Assembly: GCF_030811835.1 (NCBI RefSeq)
Contig: NZ_JAUSRO010000001.1
Span: 248,001 to 312,000, forward strand
Direction: 5' to 3'
Length of the DNA stretch: 64,000 nucleotides
Source of the DNA: Variovorax ginsengisoli
GTDB lineage: Bacteria; Pseudomonadota; Gammaproteobacteria; Burkholderiales; Burkholderiaceae_C
Of this stretch, positions 17,556-28,704 are shown piece after piece; within the stretch, counting starts at the first letter, position 1; the number at the start of each line of letters is the position of its first letter. The position numbers and the translations under genes were made by a program. The notes under the pieces were generated by a model that had not been told where the DNA came from, made no database searches, and was given only the letters and a program-made list of their open reading frames with translations.

Positions 17556-18329
17556 CTAATCATTTTGTGAGCCGCGGTGGGCCCAGCCCGTGGTGTGCTT
17601 CTCGATCGCGCTGAAGAGCTCATACATCAGCATCGCCATCGCCCCGACGACCATCAGGCCGGCGAAGGCCAGGCCCATTTGCATGGACGAACCTGCCGAG
17701 ATCAGCAGGTAGCCGATGCCCTCGTTGGCCGCCGTCATCTCGGACACCGTGGTGCCGACGAAGGCCAGCGTGATCGCCACCTTCAGCGATGCGTAGAAGT
17801 AGGGCATCGAGCGTGGCAGGCCGATCTTCACCAGCACGTCCCAGCGCTTGGCGCCCAGCACGCGCAGCACGTCTTCCAGCTCGGGCTCGAGCGTGGCCAG
17901 GCCTGTCGCGATGTTCACCATGATCGGGAAGAAGCTGATGAGGAACGCCGTCAGGATGGCCGGGCCGGCGCCGATGCCGAACCACACCACCAGGATCGGC
18001 ACGAAGGCGGCCTTGGGCAGCGCGTTGAAGGCCGTCATGAGCGGGTACATCGCCGCGTAGGCCAGGCGCGAACTGCCGATGACGAAGCCCAGCAGCACGC
18101 CCACCACGATGGCCATGCCGAAGCCGACCATCGTCACCCAGAAGGTGCGCCAGGCATGGCCCGCGATGATGAGCTTGAACTCCCAGAACTGCGTCCAGAT
18201 GCGCCAGGGGCTCGGGAAGATGAAATCGGAGACTTCGAAGGCCGAGCAGACGATCTGCCACAGCACGATCACCGCCACCAGCAGCAGCCAGGGCGACCAG
18301 CGTTCGATTTGCTTGGTGTTCTTCATCAT
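17556..18329 (-). CDS. ABC transporter permease, SsuC/TauC/ThiX type
   Basis: Inner-membrane permease of 257 residues with about six hydrophobic segments. The BPD-type cytoplasmic loop carries LEDVLRVLGAKRWDVLVKIGLP, the ATPase-coupling region, near residues 160-180. The ATG at 18329 overlaps the ATPase stop by four bases (ATGA). It forms a complete importer with the ATPase and the THI5-like binding protein upstream. Members of this family move sulfonates, nitrate, taurine or pyrimidine precursors. The choice here is open. Confidence 0.9.
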   Translation of the reverse strand: MMKNTKQIERWSPWLLLVAVIVLWQIVCSAFEVSDFIFPSPWRIWTQFWEFKLIIAGHAWRTFWVTMVGFGMAIVVGVLLGFVIGSSRLAYAAMYPLMTAFNALPKAAFVPILVVWFGIGAGPAILTAFLISFFPIMVNIATGLATLEPELEDVLRVLGAKRWDVLVKIGLPRSMPYFYASLKVAITLAFVGTTVSEMTAANEGIGYLLISAGSSMQMGLAFAGLMVVGAMAMLMYELFSAIEKHTTGWAHRGSQND

Positions 18330-19192
18330 GTCGCGGAGGTTGCGGCAGCGGTCTGTGCTGCGCTGATGCCGGTGTTTCGGATGGCACCGATGTGCCCGCG
18401 CAGTTCCAGCACGATGTCGGTGAACTCCTTGGTGTAGGTCACTTCCAGGTCGCGCGGGCGCGGCAGTTCGATCTCGCGCCGGACCACGAAGCGCCCCGGG
18501 CTCTTGCTCATCACGTACACCGTGTCGGCCAGGAAGACCGATTCGCGCAGATCGTGGGTGACCAGGATCACGTTGAACTGCTGCTCGGTCCAGAGGTCGC
18601 GCAGGATGCACCAGAGCTCTTCGCGCGTGAACGCATCGAGTGCGCCGAAGGGTTCGTCGAGCAGCAGCATCTTGGGCTCGTGGATCAGCGCGCGGCAGAT
18701 GCTCGCGCGCTGCTGCATGCCGCCCGAGAGCTGCCACGGGAACTTGTCCTCGTAGCCGGCCAGGCCGACCTTCTGCAGCAGTCGGCGGGCGCGCTCGACG
18801 TATTCCTTGCGCTTGGCCTTGAAGGTCGAGCGGTAGGGTTCGACGATCTCCAGCGGGAGCAGCACATTGTCGACCGTGGTGCGCCAGGGCAGCAACGACG
18901 GTGCCTGGAAGGCCATGCCGGAAATCTTGAGCGGACCGGTCACCGGTTGGCCGTCGATGCGGATCTTGCCCATCGACGGCATTCTCAGGCCCGTCGTGAG
19001 CTTCATGAAGGTCGACTTGCCGCAGCCCGAAGGGCCGACGATGGCAATGAATTCGCCACGCTTGACCTTGAGGTCGATGGCCTCGACCGCGAAGTGGTTC
19101 TCGCGCAGCAACTGCTCGTTATAGGCGAGCCAGACGTCCTGGAAGTCGACGAAAGGCGCGTTGGCGCCCCCGGTGGCAGGTGCCGTTGCCAT
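18326..19192 (-). CDS. ABC transporter ATP-binding protein, SsuB/TauB/ThiZ type
   Basis: ATPase subunit, 288 residues. Walker A is GPSGCGKST, the Q-loop is in FQAPSLLPWRT, the signature is LSGGMQQR, Walker B is MLLLDEPFGALD, and the switch His is in LVTHDL. PSLLPWRTTVDNV is typical of nitrate/sulfonate/taurine transporters. The start at 19192 overlaps the binding-protein stop by one base. A longer frame from 19246 would lie wholly within that gene. A C-terminal extension of roughly 25 residues rich in Ala and Thr is unremarkable. Confidence 0.92.
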   Translation of the reverse strand: MATAPATGGANAPFVDFQDVWLAYNEQLLRENHFAVEAIDLKVKRGEFIAIVGPSGCGKSTFMKLTTGLRMPSMGKIRIDGQPVTGPLKISGMAFQAPSLLPWRTTVDNVLLPLEIVEPYRSTFKAKRKEYVERARRLLQKVGLAGYEDKFPWQLSGGMQQRASICRALIHEPKMLLLDEPFGALDAFTREELWCILRDLWTEQQFNVILVTHDLRESVFLADTVYVMSKSPGRFVVRREIELPRPRDLEVTYTKEFTDIVLELRGHIGAIRNTGISAAQTAAATSAT

Positions 19193-20217
19193 CACTTGTG
19201 CAGGATGTTCAGCTGCGCAGCCGGTGGCAGCAGCGTGCCGTTCCACACCGCGTCGGCGCTCACGCGCGTCTTGGTGTTGAAGGCGTCCGACACCTGCGAG
19301 GCCATCAGCGACAGGCGGCCCGGGTTGATGGCGCCGAAGCCTTCGGCACGCGCGTCGGGGCTGTTGATGACGGTGTCGATGGCCAACTGCAGGCGGCGCG
19401 TCTCCAGCTTGCTGTCGATGATGCCGTCGCGCGCCTTGACCGATTCAATGGCCACGGCCGGGTTTGAGATCACCTCGGCAGCGCCTTTGGCAAATGCGGT
19501 CAGGAACGCCTTGACTGCGGCCGGGTTCTCCTTGATGAGCTTGGGCGACGCGATGATCACGTTGCCGTACAGCTTGACGCCGTAGTCCGGGTAGGGCAGT
19601 ACGACCACGTCGGAGGCCTTCGCGCCGCGCGCCTCCAGATTCAACAGCGAGGTGAAGGTGAAGCCCGTGATGGCATCGATGTCGCCGCGCATCAGCATGG
19701 TCTCGCGCAGGGTCGGGTCCATGGCGGTCCAGCTGACCGCGCCCACGCCATTGGCCTTGGCGAAGATCGGGAATGCGCGGCGGCCGGCGTCGAACACCGG
19801 TGCGCCGAGCTTCTTGCCGGTGAGGTCGGCAGGCTTGGTGATGCCGCTCTTCTTGAGCGCCATGACCGAGGCCGGTGTGTTGTTGTAGACCATCATCACC
19901 GCGACCGGCTTGTTCGGACTGTCGGGATTGTTGGCGTGGAATTCCATCAGCGCGGCCATGTCGGCAAAGCCCATGTCGTAGGCGCCCGAGGCCACGCGCG
20001 TGACAGTGCCGCCCGACCCGTTGCCCGCATCGATGGCGACATCCAGGCCGGCGCCCTTGAAGTAGCCCTTGGCGGCGGGATGCAGGAACAGGGCGGCCGG
20101 GCCTTCGAAGCGCCAGTCGAGTTGGAACTTGATCGGCGTTTGCGCATGCGCGGTGCCCAGGCCCAAGCAGAGGGCCGAGGCGGCGAGGAAGGACTGGAGC
20201 AACTGGCGCTTATTCAT
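19192..20217 (-). CDS. ABC transporter substrate-binding protein, NMT1/THI5-like
   Basis: Periplasmic binding protein of 341 residues. The signal peptide ends GTAHA near residue 24. The mature part begins TPIKFQLDWRFEGPAAL and contains GLDVAIDAGNGSGGT and SGAYDMGFADMAAL, as in THI5-like proteins. It is the first gene of the binding protein-ATPase-permease-deaminase operon. The start at 20217 is chosen because the signal peptide begins there. The open frame extends to 20382 without supporting features. It is a paralogue of the orphan binding protein at 7217-8245. Confidence 0.9.
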   Translation of the reverse strand: MNKRQLLQSFLAASALCLGLGTAHAQTPIKFQLDWRFEGPAALFLHPAAKGYFKGAGLDVAIDAGNGSGGTVTRVASGAYDMGFADMAALMEFHANNPDSPNKPVAVMMVYNNTPASVMALKKSGITKPADLTGKKLGAPVFDAGRRAFPIFAKANGVGAVSWTAMDPTLRETMLMRGDIDAITGFTFTSLLNLEARGAKASDVVVLPYPDYGVKLYGNVIIASPKLIKENPAAVKAFLTAFAKGAAEVISNPAVAIESVKARDGIIDSKLETRRLQLAIDTVINSPDARAEGFGAINPGRLSLMASQVSDAFNTKTRVSADAVWNGTLLPPAAQLNILHK

Positions 20218-20361
20218 GGAGGACGTCTCGGTAAGGAAATGTCTTCCATTCAAGCAATATCGATGCCCGCACGCCATTGGTGCGAATCCGCAGAAGGCTC
20301 CAAACAAGTGCATGGCGCAATGCTCGGCTGTCACCGAGCACGCACATGGCAAAAGCAAGGC

Positions 20362-20398
20362 AAAACGCCCCATCGATTGCACCTCGATGGGGCGTTTT
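20362..20398 (-). terminator. Rho-independent terminator after the malic enzyme gene
   Basis: A perfect 15-base stem, AAAACGCCCCATCGA (20362-20376) and its complement (20384-20398), encloses a seven-base loop and ends in a T-run on the minus strand. It lies 13 bases past the malic enzyme stop. Because the stem begins with AAAA it could also stop transcription on the plus strand. Confidence 0.9.
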
Positions 20399-20411
20399 CA
20401 GCGTGCGTGCA

Positions 20412-22712
<2,301 letters not shown>

Positions 22713-22806
22713 GGCGCTCCTGTGGTTCTTTGCGACCTGGGAAGGCTACCCCAAAGCACAGGGCTTCGGCCTTGTGGCAAATACCGAAGTTGCATGGATG
22801 CGCGAT

Positions 22807-22834
22807 CTCCCCGAGGTTCGCCACCTTCGGGGAG
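22807..22834 (-). terminator. Weak hairpin after the AI-2E-family gene
   Basis: An eight-base stem CTCCCCGA/TCGGGGAG with a loop of about 12 bases lies just downstream of the stop at 22843. No T-run follows, so intrinsic termination is uncertain. Confidence 0.25.
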
Positions 22835-22842
22835 GGCGGCGC

Positions 22843-23916
22843 TCAGGGCACCGGTGGCGCGTTGCCGTCTTCGTCGTTCGAAGCGGAGAACAGGCTCCAG
22901 GCGGCCATGAAGAGCGCGGCGATCACCGGGCCGAGCACGAAACCGTTGATACCGAAGATCGCCATGCCCCCGATGGTGGACATCAGCACGATGTAGTCGG
23001 GCATCTGGGTGTCCTTGCCCACCAGCAGCGGGCGCAGGATGTTGTCGACCAGGCCGATCACGAACACGCCGACGAAGATCAGGACACCGCCCTGCACCCA
23101 TTGCCCGGTCGCCAGGAAATAGATGGCCACCGGTCCCCAGATGATCGCAGCCCCCACCGCCGGCAGCAGCGACAGGAAGGCCATCAGCACCGCCCACAGC
23201 AGGGCGCCCTGCACGCCCAGGAACCAGAAGGCCAATCCGCCGATGGTGCCTTGCGCCACCGCCACGGCCACGTTGCCCTTGATGGTCGCGCGGATCACCG
23301 TGGTGAACTTGTTGAGCAGGTAATGCGTGTGCGGCTTGGCGAAGGGCAACGCGTCGCGCACCGTCTTGGACAGCGCACCACCGTCGCGCATGACGAAGTA
23401 CAGCAGGTACAGCATCACGAAGAAGCTGACGACGAAATTGAAGGTGTTCTGGCCGATCGTCAGCGCCTGGCTTGCCACCACCTGGCTGCCTTGGGTGGCC
23501 ACGTCCGAGATGCGTGCCTGCCAGGCGGCCATGTTCCCCAGGTTGAAGCGGTCGAGCAGGCTGATGATCCAGCGTGGCGTGGCATCGAGGATCTGCTGGA
23601 AGTAGCTGGCGAAATTCAACTGGCCGGAACGGATGTTCTGCGTGACCAGCACCACCTCCTGGATCAGCGACACCGTCACCGCCGCCAGCGGCAGGATCAC
23701 GATCACCAGGCAGATCGTCAGTGTGGCGAGGGCGGCCAGGTTGCGACGGCCCGGCATCCTGCGCAGCAGCCGCTTGTAGAGCGGCGTGAACAGGATTGCC
23801 AGCGCAACGCCCCACATCACTGCGCCGAAGAACGGCAGCAGGATCCAGATGAAGGCGCAGGTGACGGTCAGCAGCATCAGGAGAAATGCGCCGCGCTGGA
23901 CTTGAGGTGAATTCAT
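22843..23916 (-). CDS. AI-2E family (PerM/YhhT-like) inner-membrane transporter
   Basis: Polytopic membrane protein of 357 residues. It has two N-terminal helices (about 10-50), a hydrophobic helix at 60-85, a soluble amphipathic region around 95-150 and four to five helices after residue 150. The family motif near AFLSLLPAVGAAIIWGPVA and the GLVDNILRPLLVGKDTQMPDY segment identify the UPF0118/AI-2E transporter family. Members have been linked to autoinducer-2 export or Na+/H+ antiport, so no cargo is assigned. It is a stand-alone gene between malic enzyme and a GntR regulator. Confidence 0.88.
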   Translation of the reverse strand: MNSPQVQRGAFLLMLLTVTCAFIWILLPFFGAVMWGVALAILFTPLYKRLLRRMPGRRNLAALATLTICLVIVILPLAAVTVSLIQEVVLVTQNIRSGQLNFASYFQQILDATPRWIISLLDRFNLGNMAAWQARISDVATQGSQVVASQALTIGQNTFNFVVSFFVMLYLLYFVMRDGGALSKTVRDALPFAKPHTHYLLNKFTTVIRATIKGNVAVAVAQGTIGGLAFWFLGVQGALLWAVLMAFLSLLPAVGAAIIWGPVAIYFLATGQWVQGGVLIFVGVFVIGLVDNILRPLLVGKDTQMPDYIVLMSTIGGMAIFGINGFVLGPVIAALFMAAWSLFSASNDEDGNAPPVP

Positions 23917-23955
23917 GGTGACCGGAAATGTAGCCGACCGGATTCCCGGCTCCTG

Positions 23956-24666
23956 TCAGCCGCCGCGCCGCGCTGCCAATGGAGCCAGCGTTGTGCGCAA
24001 TCGTTCACGCCGGTCGGGCGCCGCCGCGTCTGCGATGTCGAGCGCCTGCTCCACGTTGCCGATGTGCGCGATCATCAACGTGCGGGCCAGGCCGTGGTCG
24101 CCGGCCTCCAGCGCAGTCACGATGGCTGCGTGTTCCGCGCACGACCGGTCGGCTGCGTGGCGCGACTGGTAGAGCGTGGCGGCCAGCGTGGTGCGCGCCG
24201 TCAGGTCCCGCAGCACGTCGGCGAGCAGGCGGTGGCCCATGCGTTCGGCCAGGCACACGTGAAAGTCCGCCAGCAGGAAGGCGCGGGTGGCGGCGTCTGC
24301 GCCATCGACGGCGCTTTGCTCATCGGCCACGTGGCGCCGTAGCGCACCGATGACCGCCTGCAGCGGCCGGCCCGCATCCTCGAGGATGCCGGCCTCGACG
24401 ATGCGGCGGGCAGCGAAGGCGTCGCGTGCCTGCGCTGCCGAGGGCTTCACCACGTACCACCCGCGCTTGGACTGCACTTCCACGAAGCCGCGCGCCTGCA
24501 ACTGCATGAGGGCCTCGCGCACCATGGTGCGGCTCACCCCGAAATGGTCGGCCAGCGCCTGTTCGCCCAGCCGCTCGCCTGGCGCGAGCTTCTGCGCGAG
24601 GATGGACTCCACCACGCGCTCGGCGATCCGGGTCGGGCTGATGTCGGGTGGCCTGGCCACGCTCAT
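23956..24666 (-). CDS. GntR-family regulator, FCD subgroup, in operon with a DctA-like symporter
   Basis: Winged-helix regulator of 236 residues. The DNA-binding region is near 12-75 (ERLGEQALADHFGVSRTMVREAL), with a C-terminal FCD helical domain whose metal residues appear in DFHVCLAERMGH, CAEHAAIV and MIAHIGN. The start overlaps the symporter stop by four bases (ATGA), so it is the second gene of the dctA-gntR pair. The tandem 23-base-spaced sites at 26004-26041, upstream of the symporter, are the best candidate operators. The effector is probably an organic acid taken up by the symporter (inference). Confidence 0.88.
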   Translation of the reverse strand: MSVARPPDISPTRIAERVVESILAQKLAPGERLGEQALADHFGVSRTMVREALMQLQARGFVEVQSKRGWYVVKPSAAQARDAFAARRIVEAGILEDAGRPLQAVIGALRRHVADEQSAVDGADAATRAFLLADFHVCLAERMGHRLLADVLRDLTARTTLAATLYQSRHAADRSCAEHAAIVTALEAGDHGLARTLMIAHIGNVEQALDIADAAAPDRRERLRTTLAPLAARRGG

Positions 24667-25970
24667 GCGTGCTGGGCCTCGGGCGCGTCCTCGACGTCAT
24701 CGTGCGGCAAGGCGCGCCCGTCGAGCACCGCATGGGCGCGCTCGCGGTCGATGTCGCCTTCCCAGGCAGCGATTGCCACCGTGGCCACGCAATTGCCCAC
24801 CAGGTTGCCCAGCGCGCGCGCGATGCCCATGAACCAGTCGACCGACAGCACCAGCACCAGGCCGATGGCCGGGATCGCCGGGATGGCGTGCAGCGTGGCC
24901 GCCAGCACCACGATGGCCGAGCCTGGCACCCCATGGGCGCCCTTGGAAGTCACCAGCGCGATCGCCAGGATGGTCAGCAGGTCGGCCATGCCGATGGGCG
25001 TGTTGGTCGCCTGCGCGATGAACACGGCCGCCAGCGTGATGTAGATCGAGAAGGCATCGAGGTTGAAGGAGTAGCCGGTGGGAATCACCAGGCCCACCGT
25101 CGAGTCGCGGATGCCCATGCGGCGCAATTTGGCCATGACCTGCGGCAGCACGCTGTCCGATGAGGTGGTTGCGAAGACGATGGCCAATTCCTCGCGCAGA
25201 TAGCGCAGCAGCTTGATCAGGCTGAAGCCCGACAGCCGCATCACCAGACCCAGCACCACGAAGACGAACGCCAGCACCGCCCCGTAATACAGTGCCACCA
25301 GCATGCCCAGTTGCTTGAGCGAGCCGATGCCGTAGCGTCCCACCGTGAAGGCGATCGCGCCGAGCACACCCAGCGGCGCCAGCTTGATGAGGATGCCCAT
25401 GATCTTGAACAGCACCAGCGACAGCGCATCCACCACCGCCGCCACCGGCCGGCCGCGTTCACCCAGCAGCGACAGGGCGCAGCCGAAGAGCACGGCGATC
25501 AGCAGCACCTGGAGCACGTCGCCGGTGGCGAACGCACTGACGATGTTGGTCGGGATGAGCTTCATGAGGAACTCGACCGTACCCCCACCGGTGAGCTTGC
25601 TGGCGTTGTCGACATAGCCGCTCATGGCGCTGGCGTCCAGCTGGGCCGGGTCGACGTTCATGCCAACGCCCGGCTTGAAGACGAAGGCGAGGACCAGGCC
25701 CATCACCAGCGCGACCGTGGTGAGCACCTCGAAGTAGATCAGCGCCTTGATGCCCACCCGCCCCACGCGCCGCAGGTCGCCGGCGCCGGCGATCCCGTGC
25801 ACCACCACGCAGAACACCAGCACCGGAATGATCATCTTGATCAGCTTGATGAACGCGTCGCCCAGCGGCTTGAGCTTGACGGCCAACTCCGGAAAGAAAA
25901 GCCCTGCGGCCACGCCCAGCACGAGTGCAAGGACGACCTGACCGAAGAGGGAGGTGGCAAAACGGCGCAT
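24663..25970 (-). CDS. Dicarboxylate/amino acid:cation symporter, DctA/GltP family
   Basis: Inner-membrane secondary transporter of the DAACS family, 435 residues, with about eight membrane helices and two re-entrant loops. The serine-rich hairpin reads FATTSSDSVLPQVMAKL and the helix 7 region VIPTGYSFNLDAFSIY. DctA and GltP usually have NLDGT at the latter position, so NLDAF is a notable change that may shift substrate choice. C-terminal ion-site residues are in LGNLVGNCVATVAIA. It is followed by its probable regulator with a four-base overlap. Confidence 0.9.
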   Translation of the reverse strand: MRRFATSLFGQVVLALVLGVAAGLFFPELAVKLKPLGDAFIKLIKMIIPVLVFCVVVHGIAGAGDLRRVGRVGIKALIYFEVLTTVALVMGLVLAFVFKPGVGMNVDPAQLDASAMSGYVDNASKLTGGGTVEFLMKLIPTNIVSAFATGDVLQVLLIAVLFGCALSLLGERGRPVAAVVDALSLVLFKIMGILIKLAPLGVLGAIAFTVGRYGIGSLKQLGMLVALYYGAVLAFVFVVLGLVMRLSGFSLIKLLRYLREELAIVFATTSSDSVLPQVMAKLRRMGIRDSTVGLVIPTGYSFNLDAFSIYITLAAVFIAQATNTPIGMADLLTILAIALVTSKGAHGVPGSAIVVLAATLHAIPAIPAIGLVLVLSVDWFMGIARALGNLVGNCVATVAIAAWEGDIDRERAHAVLDGRALPHDDVEDAPEAQHA

Positions 25971-26003
25971 CGGACGGCTTTCCAGTATCTTGTGTTTTTT
26001 TTA

Positions 26004-26041
26004 TGCATGCAAGAAATGAGGAGTCTTGCATGCAAGAAATG
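26004..26041. promoter_or_regulatory. Tandem operator for the symporter-gntR operon
   Basis: Two exact copies of TGCATGCAAGAAATG (26004-26018 and 26027-26041) are spaced 23 bases apart, about two helical turns. The second copy extends into a perfect 14-base palindrome, TCTTGCATGCAAGA (26024-26037). The block lies 34-71 bases upstream of the symporter start, next to a T-rich tract. Likely bound by the GntR protein encoded in the same operon. Confidence 0.55.
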
Positions 26042-26090
26042 TAGACAAGATCGGGCGCGTTGCCTTGCGGGTATTCCCGCGGCCTGACGC

Positions 26091-27578
26091 TCAGTGCGCC
26101 TCGGCCTGCCGGGCCGCAGCGATCACCGCGGCATCGTCCTGGCGGGCGCCGTTCAAGAACAGGTTGAGCAGCACCGCCGTGATCGATGCCAGCAGGATGC
26201 CGGACTCGATCAGCGAATGCAGCGCGTGCGGCATCCATTGCTTGAAGTTGGGTGCGATCAGAGGAATCATGCCGATGCCGATCGACACCGCGACGATCAT
26301 CGCGTTGTGGCGGTTGGTCTTGAAGTCCACACCCGAGAGGATGCGGATGCCGGTGGCGGCCACCATGCCGAACATCACGATGCCCGCCCCGCCGAGCACC
26401 ACCGTGGGCAGCGACTCGATCAGCGCCGCCATCTTGGGCAACAGGCCCAGCACGATCAGGATCACGCCGCCCGCCACGCACACGTAGCGGCTCCTTACGC
26501 CCGTCACCGCCACCAGGCCCACGTTCTGCGAGAAGCTGGTGTACGGGAAGGTGTTGAAGATGCCGCCAATCAGCGTGCCCAGGCCGTCGGTGCGCAGGCC
26601 CTTGGCGAGGTCCTGCTGCGAGACCTTGCGCCCGGTCATCTCGCCCAGGGCGAGGAACATGCCCGTCGACTCGATCATCACCACGATCATGATCAGCGTC
26701 ATGGTCAGGATCAACACCGGGTCGAACAGCGGCATGCCGAAGTGAAAGGGCATGACGATGTCGAACCACGGTGCCTTGCCCACCTTCTCGAAGGTCATGA
26801 TGCCCAGGGCCGTGGCCACCACCGCGCCGATGGCGATGCCCAGCAGCACCGAGATGTTGGCAATGAAGCCGCGCGCGTACTTCACGATCAGCAGGATGGA
26901 CACCAGCACCACGGCAGCGACGCCGAAGCCCGTGAGGTCGGCGTACTTCGGGTTGGGCACCGTGGGCATGATGGCAAAGCCCTTGGGCACGGCCGGAATG
27001 GCGCTCCCGGGCGAGGTGACGTCGGCCAGCCATTTGACGTAGGCAGGGTCGACGATGGAGGGGGCCGTCGGACCGAACGGATTGCCGAAGATCCAGTTGA
27101 TGCCCACGCGCATCAGGCTGATGCCGATGACCGCGATGATCGTGCCCGTGACCACGGGCGGGAAGAAGCGCAGCAGGCGGCTGACCAGCGGCGCAATCAG
27201 AATCGAAACGACGCCAGCGCCGATGATGGCGCCGAACAGCAACTGCGCCCCCGCCACGCCGGGATTCGCGTTGGCAATGGCCACCATGGGGGCCACCGAC
27301 GCAAAGGTCACGCCCATCATCACCGGCAGCCTGATGCCGAACCACTGCGTCGCGCCCAGCGACTGGATCAGCGTGGCAATGCCACAGCAGAAAAGGTCGG
27401 CCGAAATGAGCAGTGCCACTTCGCTGGGGCTCAGCTTGAGTGCGCGCCCGACGATCAGCGGCACGGCCACCGCACCCGCATACATCACCAGCACATGCTG
27501 CAACCCCAGCGCGCCGAGCTTGCCGATGGGAAGGCGCTGGTCCACGGGGTGAACTGCGTCGGAAGCTGAAGAACTCAT
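26091..27578 (-). CDS. Purine (xanthine/urate) permease, NCS2 family
   Basis: Inner-membrane nucleobase:cation symporter of 495 residues with about 12-14 helices. The start at 27578 is preceded by CAGGAG. The NCS2 substrate motif in TM10 is QNVGLVAVTGV, and the TM8 acidic residue lies in MIVVMIESTGMFLALGEMTGRK. GLQHVLVMYAGAVAVPLIVG near the N-terminus is typical of UapA/XanQ-like purine carriers. It is divergent from a LysR regulator and lies on the near side of the purine degradation genes. Xanthine or urate uptake is favoured over uracil by the TM10 pattern and context. Confidence 0.9.
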   Translation of the reverse strand: MSSSASDAVHPVDQRLPIGKLGALGLQHVLVMYAGAVAVPLIVGRALKLSPSEVALLISADLFCCGIATLIQSLGATQWFGIRLPVMMGVTFASVAPMVAIANANPGVAGAQLLFGAIIGAGVVSILIAPLVSRLLRFFPPVVTGTIIAVIGISLMRVGINWIFGNPFGPTAPSIVDPAYVKWLADVTSPGSAIPAVPKGFAIMPTVPNPKYADLTGFGVAAVVLVSILLIVKYARGFIANISVLLGIAIGAVVATALGIMTFEKVGKAPWFDIVMPFHFGMPLFDPVLILTMTLIMIVVMIESTGMFLALGEMTGRKVSQQDLAKGLRTDGLGTLIGGIFNTFPYTSFSQNVGLVAVTGVRSRYVCVAGGVILIVLGLLPKMAALIESLPTVVLGGAGIVMFGMVAATGIRILSGVDFKTNRHNAMIVAVSIGIGMIPLIAPNFKQWMPHALHSLIESGILLASITAVLLNLFLNGARQDDAAVIAAARQAEAH

Positions 27579-27691
27579 GAACGACTCCTGGCCGAAAGTG
27601 CGGGCACGCCGGGCGTGCGACGGCCGCAAGAATAGAGGTTCGGCTTCCATCAGAAAAGACGCACAATTCAATAAATCAATCGTCTTTCACG

Positions 27692-28582
27692 ATGAAACCA
27701 AATCTGAGCGAGCTGCAGGTGTTCGTCACCCTGGCCGAAAGCAGTCATTTCACGCGGGCGGCAGAGCGTCTGGGCATCTCGCAGTCTTCGTTGAGCGCGG
27801 CGCTGGTCAAGCTCGAAAAGCAACTGGGTGCCCGGCTGTTCGATCGCCACACGCGGGCCTGCAGCCTCACGGACACCGGGGTCGCACTGTTGCCCGCCGC
27901 GCGGCGCCTGCTGGCTGACTGGGAGCATCTGCTGTCGGACGCCCGCGACTTCGCGCAGTTCACGCGTGGGCGTGTCACCGTTGCGGCGCCCAACGCGCAA
28001 TGCGCGCTGTTGCTGCCGCCCGTGATCCGGGCCTTCCGCGAAAGCCATCCGGGCGTGCGCGTGGTGCTGCACGACGTGCCCGAGCACGAGGTGCACACCC
28101 TGGTGCGCACCGGCGCCGCCGATCTGGGCATTGCCACGCAGACCGACGCCCGCATCGACCTGACGGCCACTGCGCTGTTCACCGACCAGTTCGTCGCCGT
28201 GTTGCCGCCCGGGCATGCGCTGAGCGCTCGGCGATCGCTGGAATGGGCGCAGTTGGCGCGCGAATCGATCATCGGCTACCTACCGGGCAATCCGGTGCGT
28301 CGCCTGCTCGACGAAAAGCTCGCCGATCGCGGCATCGCACTCGACTACGCCTTCGAGATCGCCTTGCCCTGGACGATGATCGGCCTCGCGCGCGAAGGAC
28401 TGGGCATCGCCGTGGTCACGATGGCGCTGCGGCCGCTGGCACAGTGGCACGGGCTGGAGGTGAGACCCATCGGGCGGCCTCAACTGGCACGCACGCTGGT
28501 GCTGCTGCGCACGCCAGGCAACTCGCTGTCGCCAGCGGCAGCGGCCTTTCGGGACTTGCTGACGGGTGCGACGCCTGCCTGA
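27692..28582 (+). CDS. LysR-family transcriptional regulator
   Basis: DNA-binding regulator of 296 residues. The N-terminal winged helix-turn-helix (about 4-63) carries SSHFTRAAERLGISQSSLSAAL, and a periplasmic-binding-protein-like effector domain follows (about 90-290). It is divergent from the purine permease, with a 113-base gap that includes an AT-rich stretch at 27664-27685 suited to LysR binding. Control of the permease by a purine-derived effector is the natural inference. The next gene downstream, the giant adhesin, is probably separate. Confidence 0.9.
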   Translation: MKPNLSELQVFVTLAESSHFTRAAERLGISQSSLSAALVKLEKQLGARLFDRHTRACSLTDTGVALLPAARRLLADWEHLLSDARDFAQFTRGRVTVAAPNAQCALLLPPVIRAFRESHPGVRVVLHDVPEHEVHTLVRTGAADLGIATQTDARIDLTATALFTDQFVAVLPPGHALSARRSLEWAQLARESIIGYLPGNPVRRLLDEKLADRGIALDYAFEIALPWTMIGLAREGLGIAVVTMALRPLAQWHGLEVRPIGRPQLARTLVLLRTPGNSLSPAAAAFRDLLTGATPA

Positions 28583-28704
28583 ATCAGGTCGACACTTCGA
28601 ACGGTACGGCATGCGAAGCAAGGACGGTAAAGGCCCTCACATCGCGGCTTCGAAAATGGGACGTACGTTCACACTTGCATCTGTCCTATTTTGTTACAAA
28701 TGCA

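Noticed and set aside
28000..28704. Upstream extension of the TpsA frame into the lysR gene
   Set aside because: The extension has no alternative function. The extended signal peptide begins exactly at the ATG at 28705.
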